Assembly (NCBI RefSeq): GCF_037975245.1
Contig: NC_092565.1
Location: 6,056,999 to 6,120,998 of the forward strand
DNA: 64,000 nt
From: Apostichopus japonicus
Lineage: Eukaryota > Echinodermata > Holothuroidea > Aspidochirotida > Stichopodidae
Reading direction: 5' to 3'
Shown: positions 1-14,081 of the stretch, piece after piece
Position numbering within the stretch: position 1 is the stretch's first letter
Layout: each line of letters opens with the position of its first letter
Notes under the pieces: generated by a model
Databases searched by the model: none
Seen by the model: only the letters and a program-made list of their open reading frames with translations
What the model was told of the DNA's origin: nothing
Made by a program: the position numbers and the translations under genes

Positions 1-3000
1 TCAACAAAACCTGTAGAACATGTTTCCTTTATCAGTGTGATATTACTTGGCATGAGACTAATATATGTTACAATGACTTTAATATGTTACAATCATTACA
101 TGATTAAGACAATTAATTGCCAGCTTTTTGCACCACTTCAATCATTTATGGAGCAATATTCTTGCTATATGTTAGAGTGAAAAGCAAGTTTATCTGGTGG
201 TAAATTTATTATGTCAGAAGTTAGTAATAACAAATAAGACCTGATTCTTTGGCTAAACTTAACATCCCTGAGAGACCAATTCTGAAGACAGCCGTTGGTC
301 TATATACTAAACTGTTAATTGTTAAATATATGCCTTGGTCGGTTAATGCCACATTCTGAAAGTCAGCTGAGGTGGTTATGGATAACATTCAAAAGCGACG
401 AAAATTCGTCACTCCCAAGACTACATCTCCACATTATCTCGCGGCCGAATTTACTTATTGGATATATCTTCATGGTGACTGAGATAAACATAAAAACTTT
501 TATTCAAAATCATCAGGTATTAGAAGTAAAAAATATAAATAAGAAAAGATTATGCTTGCTATTGCAGATGTATGTGCTAATTGTTACGAGCAACAGAGGT
601 AGACCTTTGTGCTATATTACAACCTTTTGAAACAAAATGAATCAATTTTCGAATTTTGATCAACAAGCGAATAAAAATCGTTTTCGACACATCAAAAGTG
701 AAAATGCGTTCACATTTTAACAACTTCGAATATAAACATTTTTTAAATAATTTTTTTTATCGTCCGGAAGGATGCAACCTAATGATTTTCCATTGTAAGT
801 TAAGTCGATCAATGTCTTCTATCGATAAATTGTTATCGATACGTTTTTTCTCAATATCGACTAAAATCTATAAAAAACCGCGGCATCCAAGTGCATAAAT
901 TGCAAGACAATTGCACTCCAGCTATACATAAACTATCGGTCTTCAATTTTTTTTTAATTTGATACGATGATACGCTCATCTGATACCGATTTCGAACTAT
1001 ATAGACTACAATTAAAGTCAATGAAAAACGGAAACTGACTGGTAGAAATATAAACAAATCGGAAATGAACAAAATATAAGTTTGGGCATTCACAGGATTA
1101 TCAGCACGAGTTACTTCAGGAGTACATTTCCTGTATACAAATCCAAATGAGCTATCCATCAAGGGGCATGTGGGGCAATGCTTTAAATCTTGTGCAATAC
1201 TAAATGCCTTGGATGGTGGCGATACCTATGCAGCGGTTTCATGGGGTTCGGGGGGTAGGAGGAGTTAGAAACCACAGTTTGTCTTGACTACACAGTAAGT
1301 ACCTTGCATACCGTGTAACCAGTATTAAAATCGTTGTAGCCGAACATTTACTCTTAATTCAGCGGTGAATCCAATAGTTTGTAAAGGGGGGGGGGGGAGA
1401 TTTGACCCTGCATGGGGTCGTCGTAGAGGTTGCTATCCCTTGAAGGAGGTTAAAGGTCCTCGGCCAGAAAAAAAGAAAATGGAGTTTGAGACGTCAAATG
1501 GTCGCGGTGAAGTAAATTTAGATTATAAAATAGGTCTGTAATTAGGTCAAACGCAATTTCCTGTTAATAACTACAATTGATTTTGTTTGCGTGTGAATGT
1601 GAGGTCGAAATGGGGGTGTACACACCTACTACAACCCTACACACACATACAAACACGAACACACCCAAACGCTTCCCTGGAATTCGCGTCTGTTAGTAAC
1701 TATAGACAATAATTTGAGCTGAATTCATCTCTTTGATTCACTAAGGAATTAGATTAAAATTTTAAGAAAAATGCTCGAAATTTTTAGAAATATAGGATTG
1801 TTATATATGGGATCATTGACCAGAATCAAAACTCTTATTCAAATAAGTTGGCTGCATTTCACATAAGACAGCTATCCAAATGAACAAACCCAACTGATGT
1901 GTTATTAATCGACAGAAAAAAAAACTATACTCGAAACGTAAACCAAACGACCCGAAAATTCCCTTTTTTTTAAATAAAAATAATAACATAAAAGTAAGTT
2001 TATATAACATTAACTATATAGATGCAGTTTGAATGCAGCAACGTTTAAGCAGCGATTTTTTTCACAAAATTACTGTAAAATAAATAAATAATTTAGAAAC
2101 AGGATTAATTCATAGGAATGCCGTATATTTTTCATCGATACATTTGGCATCAATGAAAACAGATTATTGTTTTGTTGTGTTTAACTATAAATAACATTAT
2201 ACGGATATACTTTTCATTCAACCTTTTCATTAAGTGATTCCCAAGGCGATTTTATTTTTTACCAAGTAGGTATCCTCAGTTTTAATTCTGCAATGTTAAT
2301 AGAGCAGTGCCACTTTTCTCTTCTCAGACACTCAAGATCTACGATAAAAACCAATGACTTGTGTAGAAAACATCAAAAGTAGAAACCTATTTTTTGTTTC
2401 TCTCGAAAGATGTACATTTAACTTTTTATATTTTACTTCTTATTAATTAAATTTTACTTACATTCACCTCACAGTGGAATCTCCCACGGAAACTTCTTAC
2501 GGCCCTGAAATCCGTCAGAATAATCTCTCTTTCTCTCTCTCTCGCTCACTTTGTGAAACCAAGCTAAATCCAAGAAACCAGAAAGAAACATACAGACTCA
2601 AATAAATACCAACAGATTCGTAGTTTACTGGAGTAAAATAATTGACATCGCCAAAAAAATAGTTCGTATAGCTAGTACTAAGGACTGAATATAATAGACC
2701 GGTGAGACGGAAGCAATTGACCTTATATTGCAGCTTACGAACGGAACGACAAAGGCAAAAAACTTATGAAGAGACCACGTGATAAAGATGCAAGAAACGT
2801 CACTGAATGCATATGTACGCATCATCTAAATAAGATGAACCTCTCCTATCAGATCTGAGTGGTTATAATAAACACGGGGGAAAAAAAAAGCCCTCAGAAA
2901 GTGTATTCATCACTACACACAGAGGAAGAGGAGAGAAACGAGGAGAAACAAGTCAAAAGTGAGGGCACTATATAGACGAAGGGAATAACCACACACACGC

Positions 3001-3270
3001 ACATATACATACAGACGCACCACTCACAGGCAGGCAGAAGCGAAGACGACTTAACGATCAATTAACGCAGCCAGCTTAATTTGGAGATCCCTGATTGGTT
3101 CTCCCCGTTCAGTGTAAACTTCAATCTCAGTTTAGTTTGACAGTGCTATAAGAGTTTTCTTGCTCATGCATAGGTGTAAATATAACGTGTGGCTTACTTA
3201 GATAAGTGTTCAAATAGAAACATTGTTCACTGGGTTCACTGTTGCTGACGAAATAACGTTTGAGATTTGA
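1..3270. other. No gene recognised
   Basis: AT-rich non-coding sequence with only short random reading frames. It contains a poly(G) run at 1386-1398 and a (CT)n patch at 2523-2546. Confidence 0.6.
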
Positions 3271-3286
3271 TTATATATATCTGTAA

Positions 3287-3322
<36 letters not shown>

Positions 3323-3330
3323 CTATAATA
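3271..3330. repeat. (TA)n tract
   Basis: Interrupted TA dinucleotide repeat just upstream of a G-rich block. Confidence 0.9.
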
Positions 3331-3393
3331 TGTTTTCTTACGTATTTTTAGATGGGAAGGGTGGGGTGAGGTCGGGCAAATAAAGCTATATTT

Positions 3394-3413
3394 GGGTTGG
3401 GTGGGTGGGTGGG
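3394..3413 (+). other. G-quadruplex motif
   Basis: Five consecutive GGG runs separated by one or two T (GGGTTGGGTGGGTGGGTGGG), an ideal short-loop intramolecular quadruplex. It lies in an area without genes. Confidence 0.7.
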
Positions 3414-3883
3414 TGTTAGGAGTGGTGTTAGTCAGTTAAACTTCATTTACTCCCCTCGTTTCTTAAGGGCAATACCTTTCATATATATTCCAAAACAAAT
3501 TGTTCTACATGGAACAGGGTTTTTATTTTCTCCTCTTTAAGACATAGCTGTTCTATTGTCTCTTTGTTCTTTAGCATCATATCATATTCATAGTTAGCCT
3601 TTATAATAATAATAATGATATTCGTCACATATGAAAGCTATAAACAAGTAAAAGAAGAAGAAAGAATATTAACGTCATTGTATAACTCTCGAATTTGTAA
3701 TTTGCGAATCTATACTGATGATACCACGGATTAAATCTATCAGCGTATTGTATTGTATTGTAGGGGAAAATACGGTTTTATAGCACGACAGGACAAAAAA
3801 ATGTTAAAAGATGATAAAATTCGTCACAAATGAGAGCAACAATATTTAGGGACAAAAAAGAAATTTCAACGTTATTGTATAAC

Positions 3884-4226
3884 TTTCACCCCCAAAGACA
3901 TGCTTCTATACCTCCAGTATGCATGACCCGCGTTATTTAAATCTCATTCCCCAAAACATGCCCCTGTACCTCCAGTATATGCATGACCCGCGATATTGAA
4001 CTCTCATCCCCAAAGACATGCCCCTGCACCTCTAGTATGCACGTCCCGCGATATTTAACTCTCATCCCCAAATATATGCCCCTGCACCTCTAGTATGCAC
4101 GTCCCGCGATATTGAACTCACATCCCCAAATATATGCCCCTGCATCTCCAGTTTGCATGACCCGAGATACTGAACTCTCATTCCCAAAAACATGCCCCTG
4201 CACCTCCAGTTTGCATGACCCGTGAA
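3884..4226 (+). repeat. ~58-60-bp tandem repeat, six units
   Basis: Units of the form CTCATCCCCAAAGACATGCC, CCTGCACCTCTAGTATGCAC, GTCCCGCGATATTTAA begin near 3884, 3945, 4001, 4060, 4119 and 4176. The last is cut at the start of the flanking duplicated sequence. Confidence 0.9.
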
Positions 4227-4351
4227 TTTATAATTTTCGAATCCATATAGATAATACCACGGATGAAACCTATCAACGTACTGGTGTTGTTTCCATTGTT
4301 GATGTCATAACAAACTTCAAGGTAATTACAAAATACAGGAGGGGGGTGGGT

Positions 4352-4660
4352 GGTTTTAAAGCGCGACACGAGAAAAAATTGTTTATAACACCTTCATCGC
4401 CATTTTTCTCTTTTATGCAACCTGTGTTTGTTTGAAAGTCTTGCATTTACTAATCTTATATAATATTATTTAAATAATATTTAATTAAAATGGCGTATTG
4501 TCGTTATCTTCCCGGCACTCCTGAATCGCTCGATATATAATAACACCAAATACCCGGAAGCTAATTTAACGAAAACGTTGCAAAACGAGTCAATCTATAC
4601 AACGAAGCCTATCAATCATTTTGTAACGCTTTATAGCGTTTTCTTTTTTTTTTAATGTAT
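4352..4660 (+). repeat. Dispersed duplicate, copy A
   Basis: Aligned with 5985-6320: both read TTTTAA(A)GCG, ACCTTCATCG, TTAATTAAAATGGCGT, GTCGTTATCTTCCCGGCAC, CGCTCGATATATAAT and GAAGCCTATCAATCATTTTG in the same order. No coding potential in either copy. Confidence 0.88.
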
Positions 4661-5984
4661 AAAACGACCCTTAGGTACAGAGACCCCCACCCACCCCTCC
4701 CCCACCCCGTCATGATCACGATATCTCCGTGACAACTCAGAGGCAGGACATACTAACTATATCTTTGTCTTGTGCTTGCTAAACTTCATAAGAAGCGATT
4801 GGTGAGGAGGGTGGTGTCAGCACTTCGTGCATTAGGAATCCAGAAGGTTTTACATGGTTCTTTGTTTGGCGCATTCAGATAGTATTTCATAATAATAGAA
4901 TGACTTAAAAAATTCAAGCGGAAGGGGGAGCTGTGGTGGGGGTGGGGGTAAGGTCTGCATATAACATGGTACTGCAACATATACATGGACCAATGGACAA
5001 ATCATATCATTTAATACCATAACAATTGAAAGTTACCTCTATTTCTCTAAATTGGATAAACTCAAATGTTAAAAAAAGGAGGTTTCTTAAGACTATATCG
5101 ACAAACTTGCAATAAATGATTATAATGCAATACAGAGAATATGTCTACTTGTGTTGACAGTTTGAGCGTGTCCCTGTAGGGCTAAAGCAGAAATTTTGTT
5201 AAGAAACAGGTGAAAGCTATATTCTGTAAACTCTACCCACTTCCGCCTCCAATTAAAACGATTAAAACTTCAGATGATTTAGAAATGTCAAATTCATCCT
5301 ATCTGCCCTGTGTAATCTACGTGGAGACTGTTGCTACATATTAGACAATTTAATTCACTTTATAAAAGACGGATGTTTGTGAAAATACAAACAAGCAAAG
5401 GTCATAGGTGAATAGGTGACCCTTAGCTTCAAAAACATCGGAGGAAGGGGAACGCGCTCCTTATTTTCGAAATAAGATCAAAAATATTTGGTTTTAATGT
5501 TTTACAATATATATAAATATATATATATATATTGGTTTTCGCTAAATGATACAGATACATAATATTCACAACGAGAGAAACAAAAACATCAGAAAACGAA
5601 ACATAGTCTCTAAATGATAATTTCTTTCATATAATGTCGAAAGCATTCTCAAAATATACGAAATCGTTGTCGATGCGTGAATAGCGATCGACTTTCAGCT
5701 TCAGTGCAGTAAATTTATGCAAGTTTTATTTAACTTCACGGGTTTCCCAATGCTATTGGCTAAACAACACCACCTCCCCCATTCTTTCGCACAGCTCAAC
5801 CCACACCCCAGACGACCCCTCCCCCTCGTTATACATGGTTAAACGCAACAGTATATAACATCCAACAAGCAAAACAACTCTTTACCCCTTTCAAACTTTT
5901 TTGTTTTGGTATAATCCTTTGCAAATCTTATTTCGTCTGATATCGTATATTGTGAGTACACATTCAATTATTATTCACCTCGCG

Positions 5985-6320
5985 ATTTTTAAGCGTGACG
6001 GGAGTAACCAAAAAAAAAAGGCTTTTTTGAGCCATTTAATACCTTCATCGTCAATTTTTTTCCCTCTTTTAATAAACCCTACTTTTGCTTTAAAAGTCTT
6101 CTCGCATTTATAGTAATCTTATATATTGTTTTAAATCATATTTAATTAAAATGGCGTCTTTGTCGTTATCTTCCCGGCACGCCTGAAACGCTCGATATAT
6201 AATGGCACCATATACCCGAAGGCTAAATTTACGAAGAAAACCCTCTACAAAAACGAATGAATCTATACACCGAAGCCTATCAATCATTTTGTAACACTTT
6301 ATAGTTTTTGAATATTTTCC
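5985..6320 (+). repeat. Dispersed duplicate, copy B
   Basis: Second copy of the 4352-4660 segment, same strand, ~1.6 kb away. No inverted repeats or poly(A) tail that would identify a transposon class. Confidence 0.88.
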
Positions 6321-7580
6321 CTCCTTTTTTTTCTCCTCTTTGTGTTTTAAGGGATTGAACTTAAAGGAATGTTTGTTGTATAGTATCGATGGAGTTTATT
6401 ATGAAATGAAACGTGTGTATACCGTTGCGGACAGTTACGGTTAATGTATATAGCGTAAGCAACGAGATTAAAAGCACAACTTATACATAAACGATGTTGA
6501 GTCCAGAGTCACAACTGAGGCGAGAGATTTATTACTGAACTGTATCAATACCTAGCTAAACATAAGAAACCGCTATGTGGAAAATATATAGTGAATCGAG
6601 TCCGTCTCTTGTCAATGCACGAATCTATTAAGATTTATTAAGATTAATGATTAATACGTTGAAAAATGTTGAGATAGTCATCATGTTTCACAAAAAGGGG
6701 ATAAATATCAGTCGTACCTTTTTGTGTTATATATACATATATATAGATAAATGATTAAAGATATCATATTTATGTGTAAATTGACTTTGCCTACTGAGTG
6801 ACATTATTTAAGTAACTATGGTTAATTAAAGTGAAGGTCGCGAATCTTTCTAAGGTCGGCAAACAAATTTGTAGGTTAGGCAAAAAAAAATCGGAAGAGA
6901 AAAGTGGGAAATATCTTAAATTACTTCACAAGTTGCAAAATATTACACCATCTTAGCACCCATATTAATCATATATCAGTTTCGACAACTGGAGGGGCAT
7001 GCCTCCTGCCTCATTGCCCCCTTTCCTCGGCCCACAATATAAACCACTGGAGGGTTTGACAAAGATACTCATATACGGGAAGCCTACACTCATATAGGTC
7101 CTGCTCGAGTGACCAACCATGGCATATTGAACAGAACCGCTTAGCCCCACTGACTGTGAGCGATTCCCCGCAACCCTGTTTGATGTATCATGAAACCCCT
7201 CTCCACGACCGAGTATTACATAAACAAAATACATATCTATGACATGTACAATTTATGCAGGGTAGTACAACACACAGACACGCACACGGTATACTAATCG
7301 GGTACGTAAAATCGCATGTATAGGCTACATCATACTATAGCAAACCATAATAACGAAGACCGATAGGATATACAGTTAACCTACTTTCTGATTTCTGCGT
7401 AATTAAATACAAGTCAGTATTAAATTGAATATATACGTTACAGCTGATTACTCTCAAAAACATTGTAACCAAATTTTGGGAGGAATTTTCGAAAGAAATC
7501 AATAATAGCGTTCCTTTGATGATTGTTGCTTGGTTTGAAATGTTGATGCAAAATGTCGATAATTGAAAAAAAGCAAACTC
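6321..7580. other. No gene recognised
   Basis: AT-rich sequence with no plausible exon, RNA gene or element end that I can identify. Confidence 0.55.
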
Positions 7581-7583
7581 CGT

Positions 7584-7695
<112 letters not shown>

Positions 7696-9014
7696 GTAGT
7701 TTTGATACTATCAATTTTAGAGTACAAATCTTTCCATTTTCTCTCCCAAGAGTTTGAAAGACTTCAATGGGTAAATTATTTCATTACCCAAATTGATTAT
7801 GTACAGAGACAAGTCTCAAAATGAATTTTAACTTTTTCCATTTTTCTTCTCATATGTTTTTCTTTCTCCCGAGGCGGCAACGCACTATATAAAGACGTTT
7901 GTCGTCAGATATCGGTTTTAAAGCATCATAATGTGTACTTTATAAATTGCCATCTCCAGTAGTACAAGAAAACAAAATCCTGTGTTAGTTGTTACCGTGG
8001 CAATGTCAGAAATGTTTAACAAGTCGATATAAAGATTTGCGACTTTTCAAAGACAGTTCTCAGCACATTAAGTCCCGGTCATCATTAATTCCATACAACA
8101 TTATTAGACGTGTATATAACCATGCACTTAGGACATTCAAAGGCTTCTTTTGTGGTTATATAGTTTAGCTTACTATATTCGCCATCTTGTGATTAGGCTT
8201 ATTATGCAGCCGTTTCCATCATTTTGGGAGAGGATATTCTAGGATACCTTTACTTTCAAGTTTGTATATATGGAACGATGCTCTAAACTTAATTGATCAA
8301 GATGATCAAAAAAAGTGGATGCATCAGTTTTTGTATAATTTCTAGAAACGATATGAAAAAAAAAACAAAAAAAACCAGCTGCTTTAACGAACGAAAGGTT
8401 GATCACGCGTACAGCTAACTTACGTCATTGTAGAAGAACGCTAAGTACAGAGTAGGATTAAATGTCATAAACAACGAGAATAAATACACTCTTTGGAAAA
8501 GAACATTTAATACTTTTATCTGAGTATCTCAAGGCAAAAGATTGCAACTCAAATCGAAGATCATTAAACGACTTGGTAACAAAATATTAGAATAAAAAAT
8601 ATGAAAAAAAAAACTGTCGAGTGTGTATCAAAAGAGGGATGGTCTTTGTATTACTTTAGGAATGTTACTCATTCTATCTGTCGGTCCTTTGACAGAATTC
8701 CTCCTCTGGTTTTCGTCCGAAGATATCATTTTATCAAAAGAATAACGTTTAATATAAAAATGATCCCGCCATCAATTATACTCCCGTACATCTCTGTCAG
8801 CCTAATATTTAAAGAATAAGTTTAATGATTAAAAAATCCATTCCAAGTTCCTGTATATATATATATTTTTTTGTCTCAATATAGCAAGATAGGATTCCGT
8901 GTTTGGTTGCAGTTTGTCTTAATGGACACAATATACATTTTCACTGTTTGACACGATCTTTAATTCAATTAAAGACGATGTGGAAGCTATATACAGTTGA
9001 ATAATGTTAATTGG

Positions 9015-9715
9015 CAGTTTTATCGTTTTCGGGTTAGTAGCAGTAGTTCTATAGTAGTAGCAGTTTTCGTGGAATAAAGTAGTAGTTGTAGCAGTAATAG
9101 TATGTCTACTACTAGTAGTAGTACTCTAAGAGTACTAGCACTAGTAACAGTAGTAATAGTGGTAGTAATAGTATGTTGACTACAAGTAGTACTTCTACTA
9201 GTAGTAGTAATCTAGGAGTACTAGCACTAGTAACAGTAACAGTAGTAGTAGTAGTAATAGTATGTCTACTACTAGTAGTACTTCTACTAGTAGTACTCTA
9301 GGAGAACTAGCTTTAGTAACAGTAGTAGTAGTGTTAGTCCTAGTACTATTACAAGTATAGTAGTAGTAGCTATAGTATTAGTAGTAGTAGTAATAGTAGT
9401 AGTGGTAGTAGTAGCAGTAGAAGAAGTGATAGTAGTGGTAGTGGTATGAAATAGTATTTGTGTTATGTAAGTAGTAGTGGTGCACGGTAATAGTAGTAGT
9501 AGCAGTAGTAGTTGTAATAGTAGTAGAAGTAGTAGCAGTAGTATTAGTAGTAGTAGTAGTAGTAGAAGTAGTAGTTCTAGAAGTAGTAGTAGTATTAATA
9601 GTAGAAGTGGTAGTAGTAGCAGTAGAAGTAGTAGTAGTAGTAGTGGTAGTGGTATGCAATAGTAGTATTTGTTGTTATGTAAGTATAGGTAAATGGTGGT
9701 AATAGTAGTAGTAGC

Positions 9716-9750
<35 letters not shown>

Positions 9751-9890
9751 TAGTGGTAGTAGTGGTAGTAGTGGTAGTAGTGGTAGTAGTAGTAGTAGTA
9801 GTAGTAGTAGTAAGCTAGTAGTATAGTAGTAGTAGCAGCAGCAGTGTTAGTTGCAATAGTATTAGTAATAATAATAATAGTAGTGGTATA
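9015..9890. repeat. Long (TAG)n compound trinucleotide field
   Basis: About 870 bp of TAG/AGT triplets with point variants. The first third (9040-9340) shows a higher-order unit: TATGTCTACTACTAGTAG...CTAGGAGTACTAGCACTAGT recurs near 9100, 9173 and 9258. From ~9700 it becomes almost pure (TAG)n with (TGGTAG)n. Long Thr-rich or Ser-rich reading frames here are artefacts. Confidence 0.95.
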
Positions 9891-9899
9891 TAGGTTTTT

Positions 9900-12800
9900 G
9901 AGAACTTACTGTAAGCTGATGAATACTGAAGGAAAACTTGTTCATTAACCCCATGTTTGTTCGATATTATTTTTAATTAAAGCCGAACGTAAGTATTAAT
10001 ATTTCAGAGTAAAAAAAGTTATTAAAAGTATATTGATTGAAATATTGCATAATTCCATCCATAACATAATAAACCGTTATCAAAAAGAACGTGCATGCAT
10101 GTATACATGGACATGTAAAAACTTGTACATACATGTATGTGTGTATCTATTCGATCTTGTACACGCATGTTTCACACTTGTCAATATCAAATCGTTACTC
10201 AAAAAGCAAATGTTTGCTCTTTGAATTTGAACAAATTTTTCACTCCCGTTGGATGAAAATTAATGTCGCGACAAGTCCTTGAAAAACAACTTTGTTCAAA
10301 TAACGTCTTGTGTATTGCTGGCTGATGAATTGTGACAGTTTATGGCGTTCTTATTGGTCATTCTAAGAGCTTGATCCTACCGCGACTTTCCCTGCTCTCA
10401 TCGAATCCATCAAAAAGAAGGTATATTAGGAGAGCGAGTGTGGTTTCATTTGTTCTTGAAACAAGAATAAAAACAGCGCTTGATTGCTACGTTAGGGGAG
10501 ATAGGTAATCCTACCCAGTGCTTCCTCCCCTGTGGTAGGATTCCTCTTAACCAAATAAATTTTATCTTACCAACGGGGATGTCATGAGAGGGATTTACTT
10601 ACATGTAACTGATTTTACAATATGAATGGCAAATAGTTAGTCGTTGAAATACGTTACGGTTTCGATGTGAATTAGTTCCACGTAATACAGAAAGGAAGGA
10701 GTTTGAAGGGTCACAGGCAATGAGGGGGATAAAAAGGGGGGAAAGACTTCAGATGAAAATCGTTATTTGAATAAGCCCGGAAGTTAATTTTGTGTAAATT
10801 TTTGTCACCACAGTCCATTGAGTTTAAACACTTTGCTGCAGCAGAGATAAGTATCAAAATTTATTACTTTATTCCCATAAAATCCGCATAGAAATGATGT
10901 TACTATAGGACATGAACCCCAAAGGTTTGGGACTTATGTAACAAGAATGCATCAGAATAAAATTTGTGGGACATGAAATAATATCTATTGCATTAAAAAG
11001 TTAATAACTCGATAATTGGGGGAAACCAACTGGGTGTAAAATATATAAATCTTTCACTTATAGATTGAGGTGCTTACTATATATGATGTGTAAATAGTAC
11101 GTGCACTGCTTTGAACGCACAATGATGAAGTTCCATTGTCATCCAAAACGTAAGTCAACGTGCATTACACACTGTTGAAGTGACAAACAAAACACATATG
11201 AAGTTTCGTTTTCTATGCCATGGAATAGGGTATTTTTTCATTCATATCTTGTCATTTTAATTTAAAACAAAATTCTAGAAGCAGCTGGCGATATGCAAGA
11301 CTTCGGCAAAGTCCACAAAAACGTTCATTTTGCCCAAAAGACAATAAAAGGAGAGAAAGCGAACAGGATATCATTTATCTGAACGGTAGAAGTATTATTG
11401 CATGAAATACAATATATTATGATATAAAGTACAATATTTTCACTATGTTATCCGTCTTCTGCTGGACACCCACCTAAATAGCATGAAACAGATTCACGTA
11501 CATTATTACTATCAGTGAGCAGAAGGTTTTCTTACTTATAGCGAAAAAGAGACCGGGTTTCTTATTGCCTGCGTGGTTATAATACATCGCGGTCAAAGCG
11601 CTGAATCATTTAACCAATTTCGAAGAAAGAATGATCTATTGAATAAAACTCGAGAGAGAATTGTGGTATCCCTTACAGTATACGGTAGCCTCATATGTAC
11701 CCACTGTAAAATCACAATATGACTATTCCCAAAAGTCTGTTCGAAAGTGTGATGAGACGTCCCCCCCACCCCCTCCACCGCCACTGATTAATCACCTTCT
11801 TCCCGCCCTACCCGCCCTCCCACTTTAATATCAAACGCCACGTCATTGATGATATCAATGTTACGCTTGTATAATGACATTGGCTGTTAATTTTGGTGAA
11901 GTATACATGCAATATCGATGCTCTGAGCTGATAAGGTCTGTTTTGCTCGAATGGCGTTCCATACTGGAACATTCCATAATTCCCACACAAGACGCACCAT
12001 TAGTAGTTCAAAGTGTTAACAACACCATTTTATGTGAGTCAAATTCCTCCCAAACAACTTCAAAATCTCATTTCATCTGGCAAATACTTGCACCAATATA
12101 TGGTATAAGCTCATACAAGGTAGATGGTAAAAAATTCCTCGGTTCTTGAGGAGATGGAACACTTCTAAAGCCCTTACCAAGATACCTTGACATCAGAGCG
12201 ATATTTCAGGTAGTAGTATGTAGATTCGGCTGGCAAAAATTCTCATGTGAACATCAATGTGAAACGTTCAAATACAACTTTAAGTTATATGACAAAAGTT
12301 TACATAAAATACACATCCCTACATTCAACAGAGCATGGATGGGGACACCTGTCCCCTTACCCCACCCCCACCCCACCCCCACCCATTCATACAAGCCATA
12401 TTCTAGCCACAACCACGAGTCAAATATATTATTAGAAATTGGTTTCTCTTCCTAACTGAAATCCTGCAAACGCATATGATAGCATGTGTGTAAAGACTCT
12501 GTACTATAGACTTATCGTACTCTGGCGTACTTGCGTGTATACACACCCTCTTGGAAGTTGTACTCGTTACAGGATGGTGCCCACCCCCCCCCCCCACGCC
12601 CCCATCCCTCTCTAACCCTGCAAACGCCAAGGATCAAAGTCAGCTTGACTTGTGAATTGCTATACTTAATTTATGCAAGGATATATTGATACCAGTTCCA
12701 TAGCAACGGTTACCATGCCATCTGGTGTGATTGTTATCTGTGGCAGAAAACACTCGAATACGTGTTAGTGGGTCATCGTCATTAATCTCTTGATAATGAC

Positions 12801-14049
12801 TTCTTTCGGTCAAAGAACTGTCGTCAAATGACTTGGAAATTCTGTTTTTTTTTTAATTGGAAAAGATTTCCATGGTAACCTGCCTCTGTTGTTTTGTGTT
12901 TGTGTGTATATGTCTGTGTGTGTGGTTGTGTGTTAAAGTCAAATTGACATAGGAAAATGTTAGTTTTCTAGTTTAAACCCATGCGCCAAATACATCTTAT
13001 GTGATTAATCTTTGATGAAGTGGTATATTTGGTCTGAATTTTGCAAAATTTTGTTTCATACGATAATCCTATTAATAATGTCACTCATTGTGTCATAATA
13101 TTGAGCATCAATTTATGTCATCCAATTGACAGTTTGTTGGTGAATCAGTGTTAATTTGGTTTGTATGTATTTAATAATAACGTGTAACAAAATGTGAATT
13201 TGTAGACATCTGAGGTACAAAAGAATCGAAATGGATAAATGATTCAACAAAGGCGAGAGATCTTTCAGTGAAAAAGAAGAAAGTTAGAAAAAATAGAGTA
13301 TTCTTAGTTTTACTAAATACGTTTCGTAAAATTGCATCAAACTAGCCGGCAGACACATCCAGTGAAGAAAATTTAAGAGGGTGGGGTGGTGGAGGAGGGG
13401 TCGGTTACAAGGGAATCTTACTTTGGTGCTCATGCTACAACTTCTCCCTAGGAAGTGGTAGCGGGCCTTTCATATAGGCTTACATAATGCATGAACATAA
13501 TTGGATTTAAGTATCTCTTAGATCATTTTGTATTTTTTTGTATTCATTTTGAATTTAACTTACAAACAATATCGTGGCAGCCGTGCATTACATACATGCG
13601 TAGATCTGTGCATAATACATTGGGGGGGGGGGGTGGGAGTGGGCAAATTTGTGGCATGTCTATTTCAAGACAAAAAATATGATAGCACATGTAGAATGGA
13701 CGTTCGACGGAGCACATCACTACACAGTTCATACCTGAAGGGTGTACAGCTTTATACAGACGTGTTTATTGCGCGGAGTTGGGCAACAAACTTTCAGTCG
13801 ACGTAATTTTTTTTTTTATCATTCCCTATCAAACCTTGAGGTTATTAGTTATGCACCATTAACTTTTACATTCACCTACACATTATCTTATCTAGCCTAT
13901 CCTTTCAGAAAGATCAAACATTTCACTACCCTAATAGGGCCTGCATGTATATGCATGCCTTTGCCAAAGTCAGATCAATTTCGAATGATTATTACTTTCC
14001 ACACCTCAATTCAGCACCTTAGCAAATTGTTCCTCGGGACAAGCAAGAA

Positions 14050-14081
<32 letters not shown>

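Noticed and set aside
9378-9659. Poly-threonine or poly-serine open frames
   Set aside because: Direct products of the (TAG)n trinucleotide field with no start context, splice sites or conservation argument.
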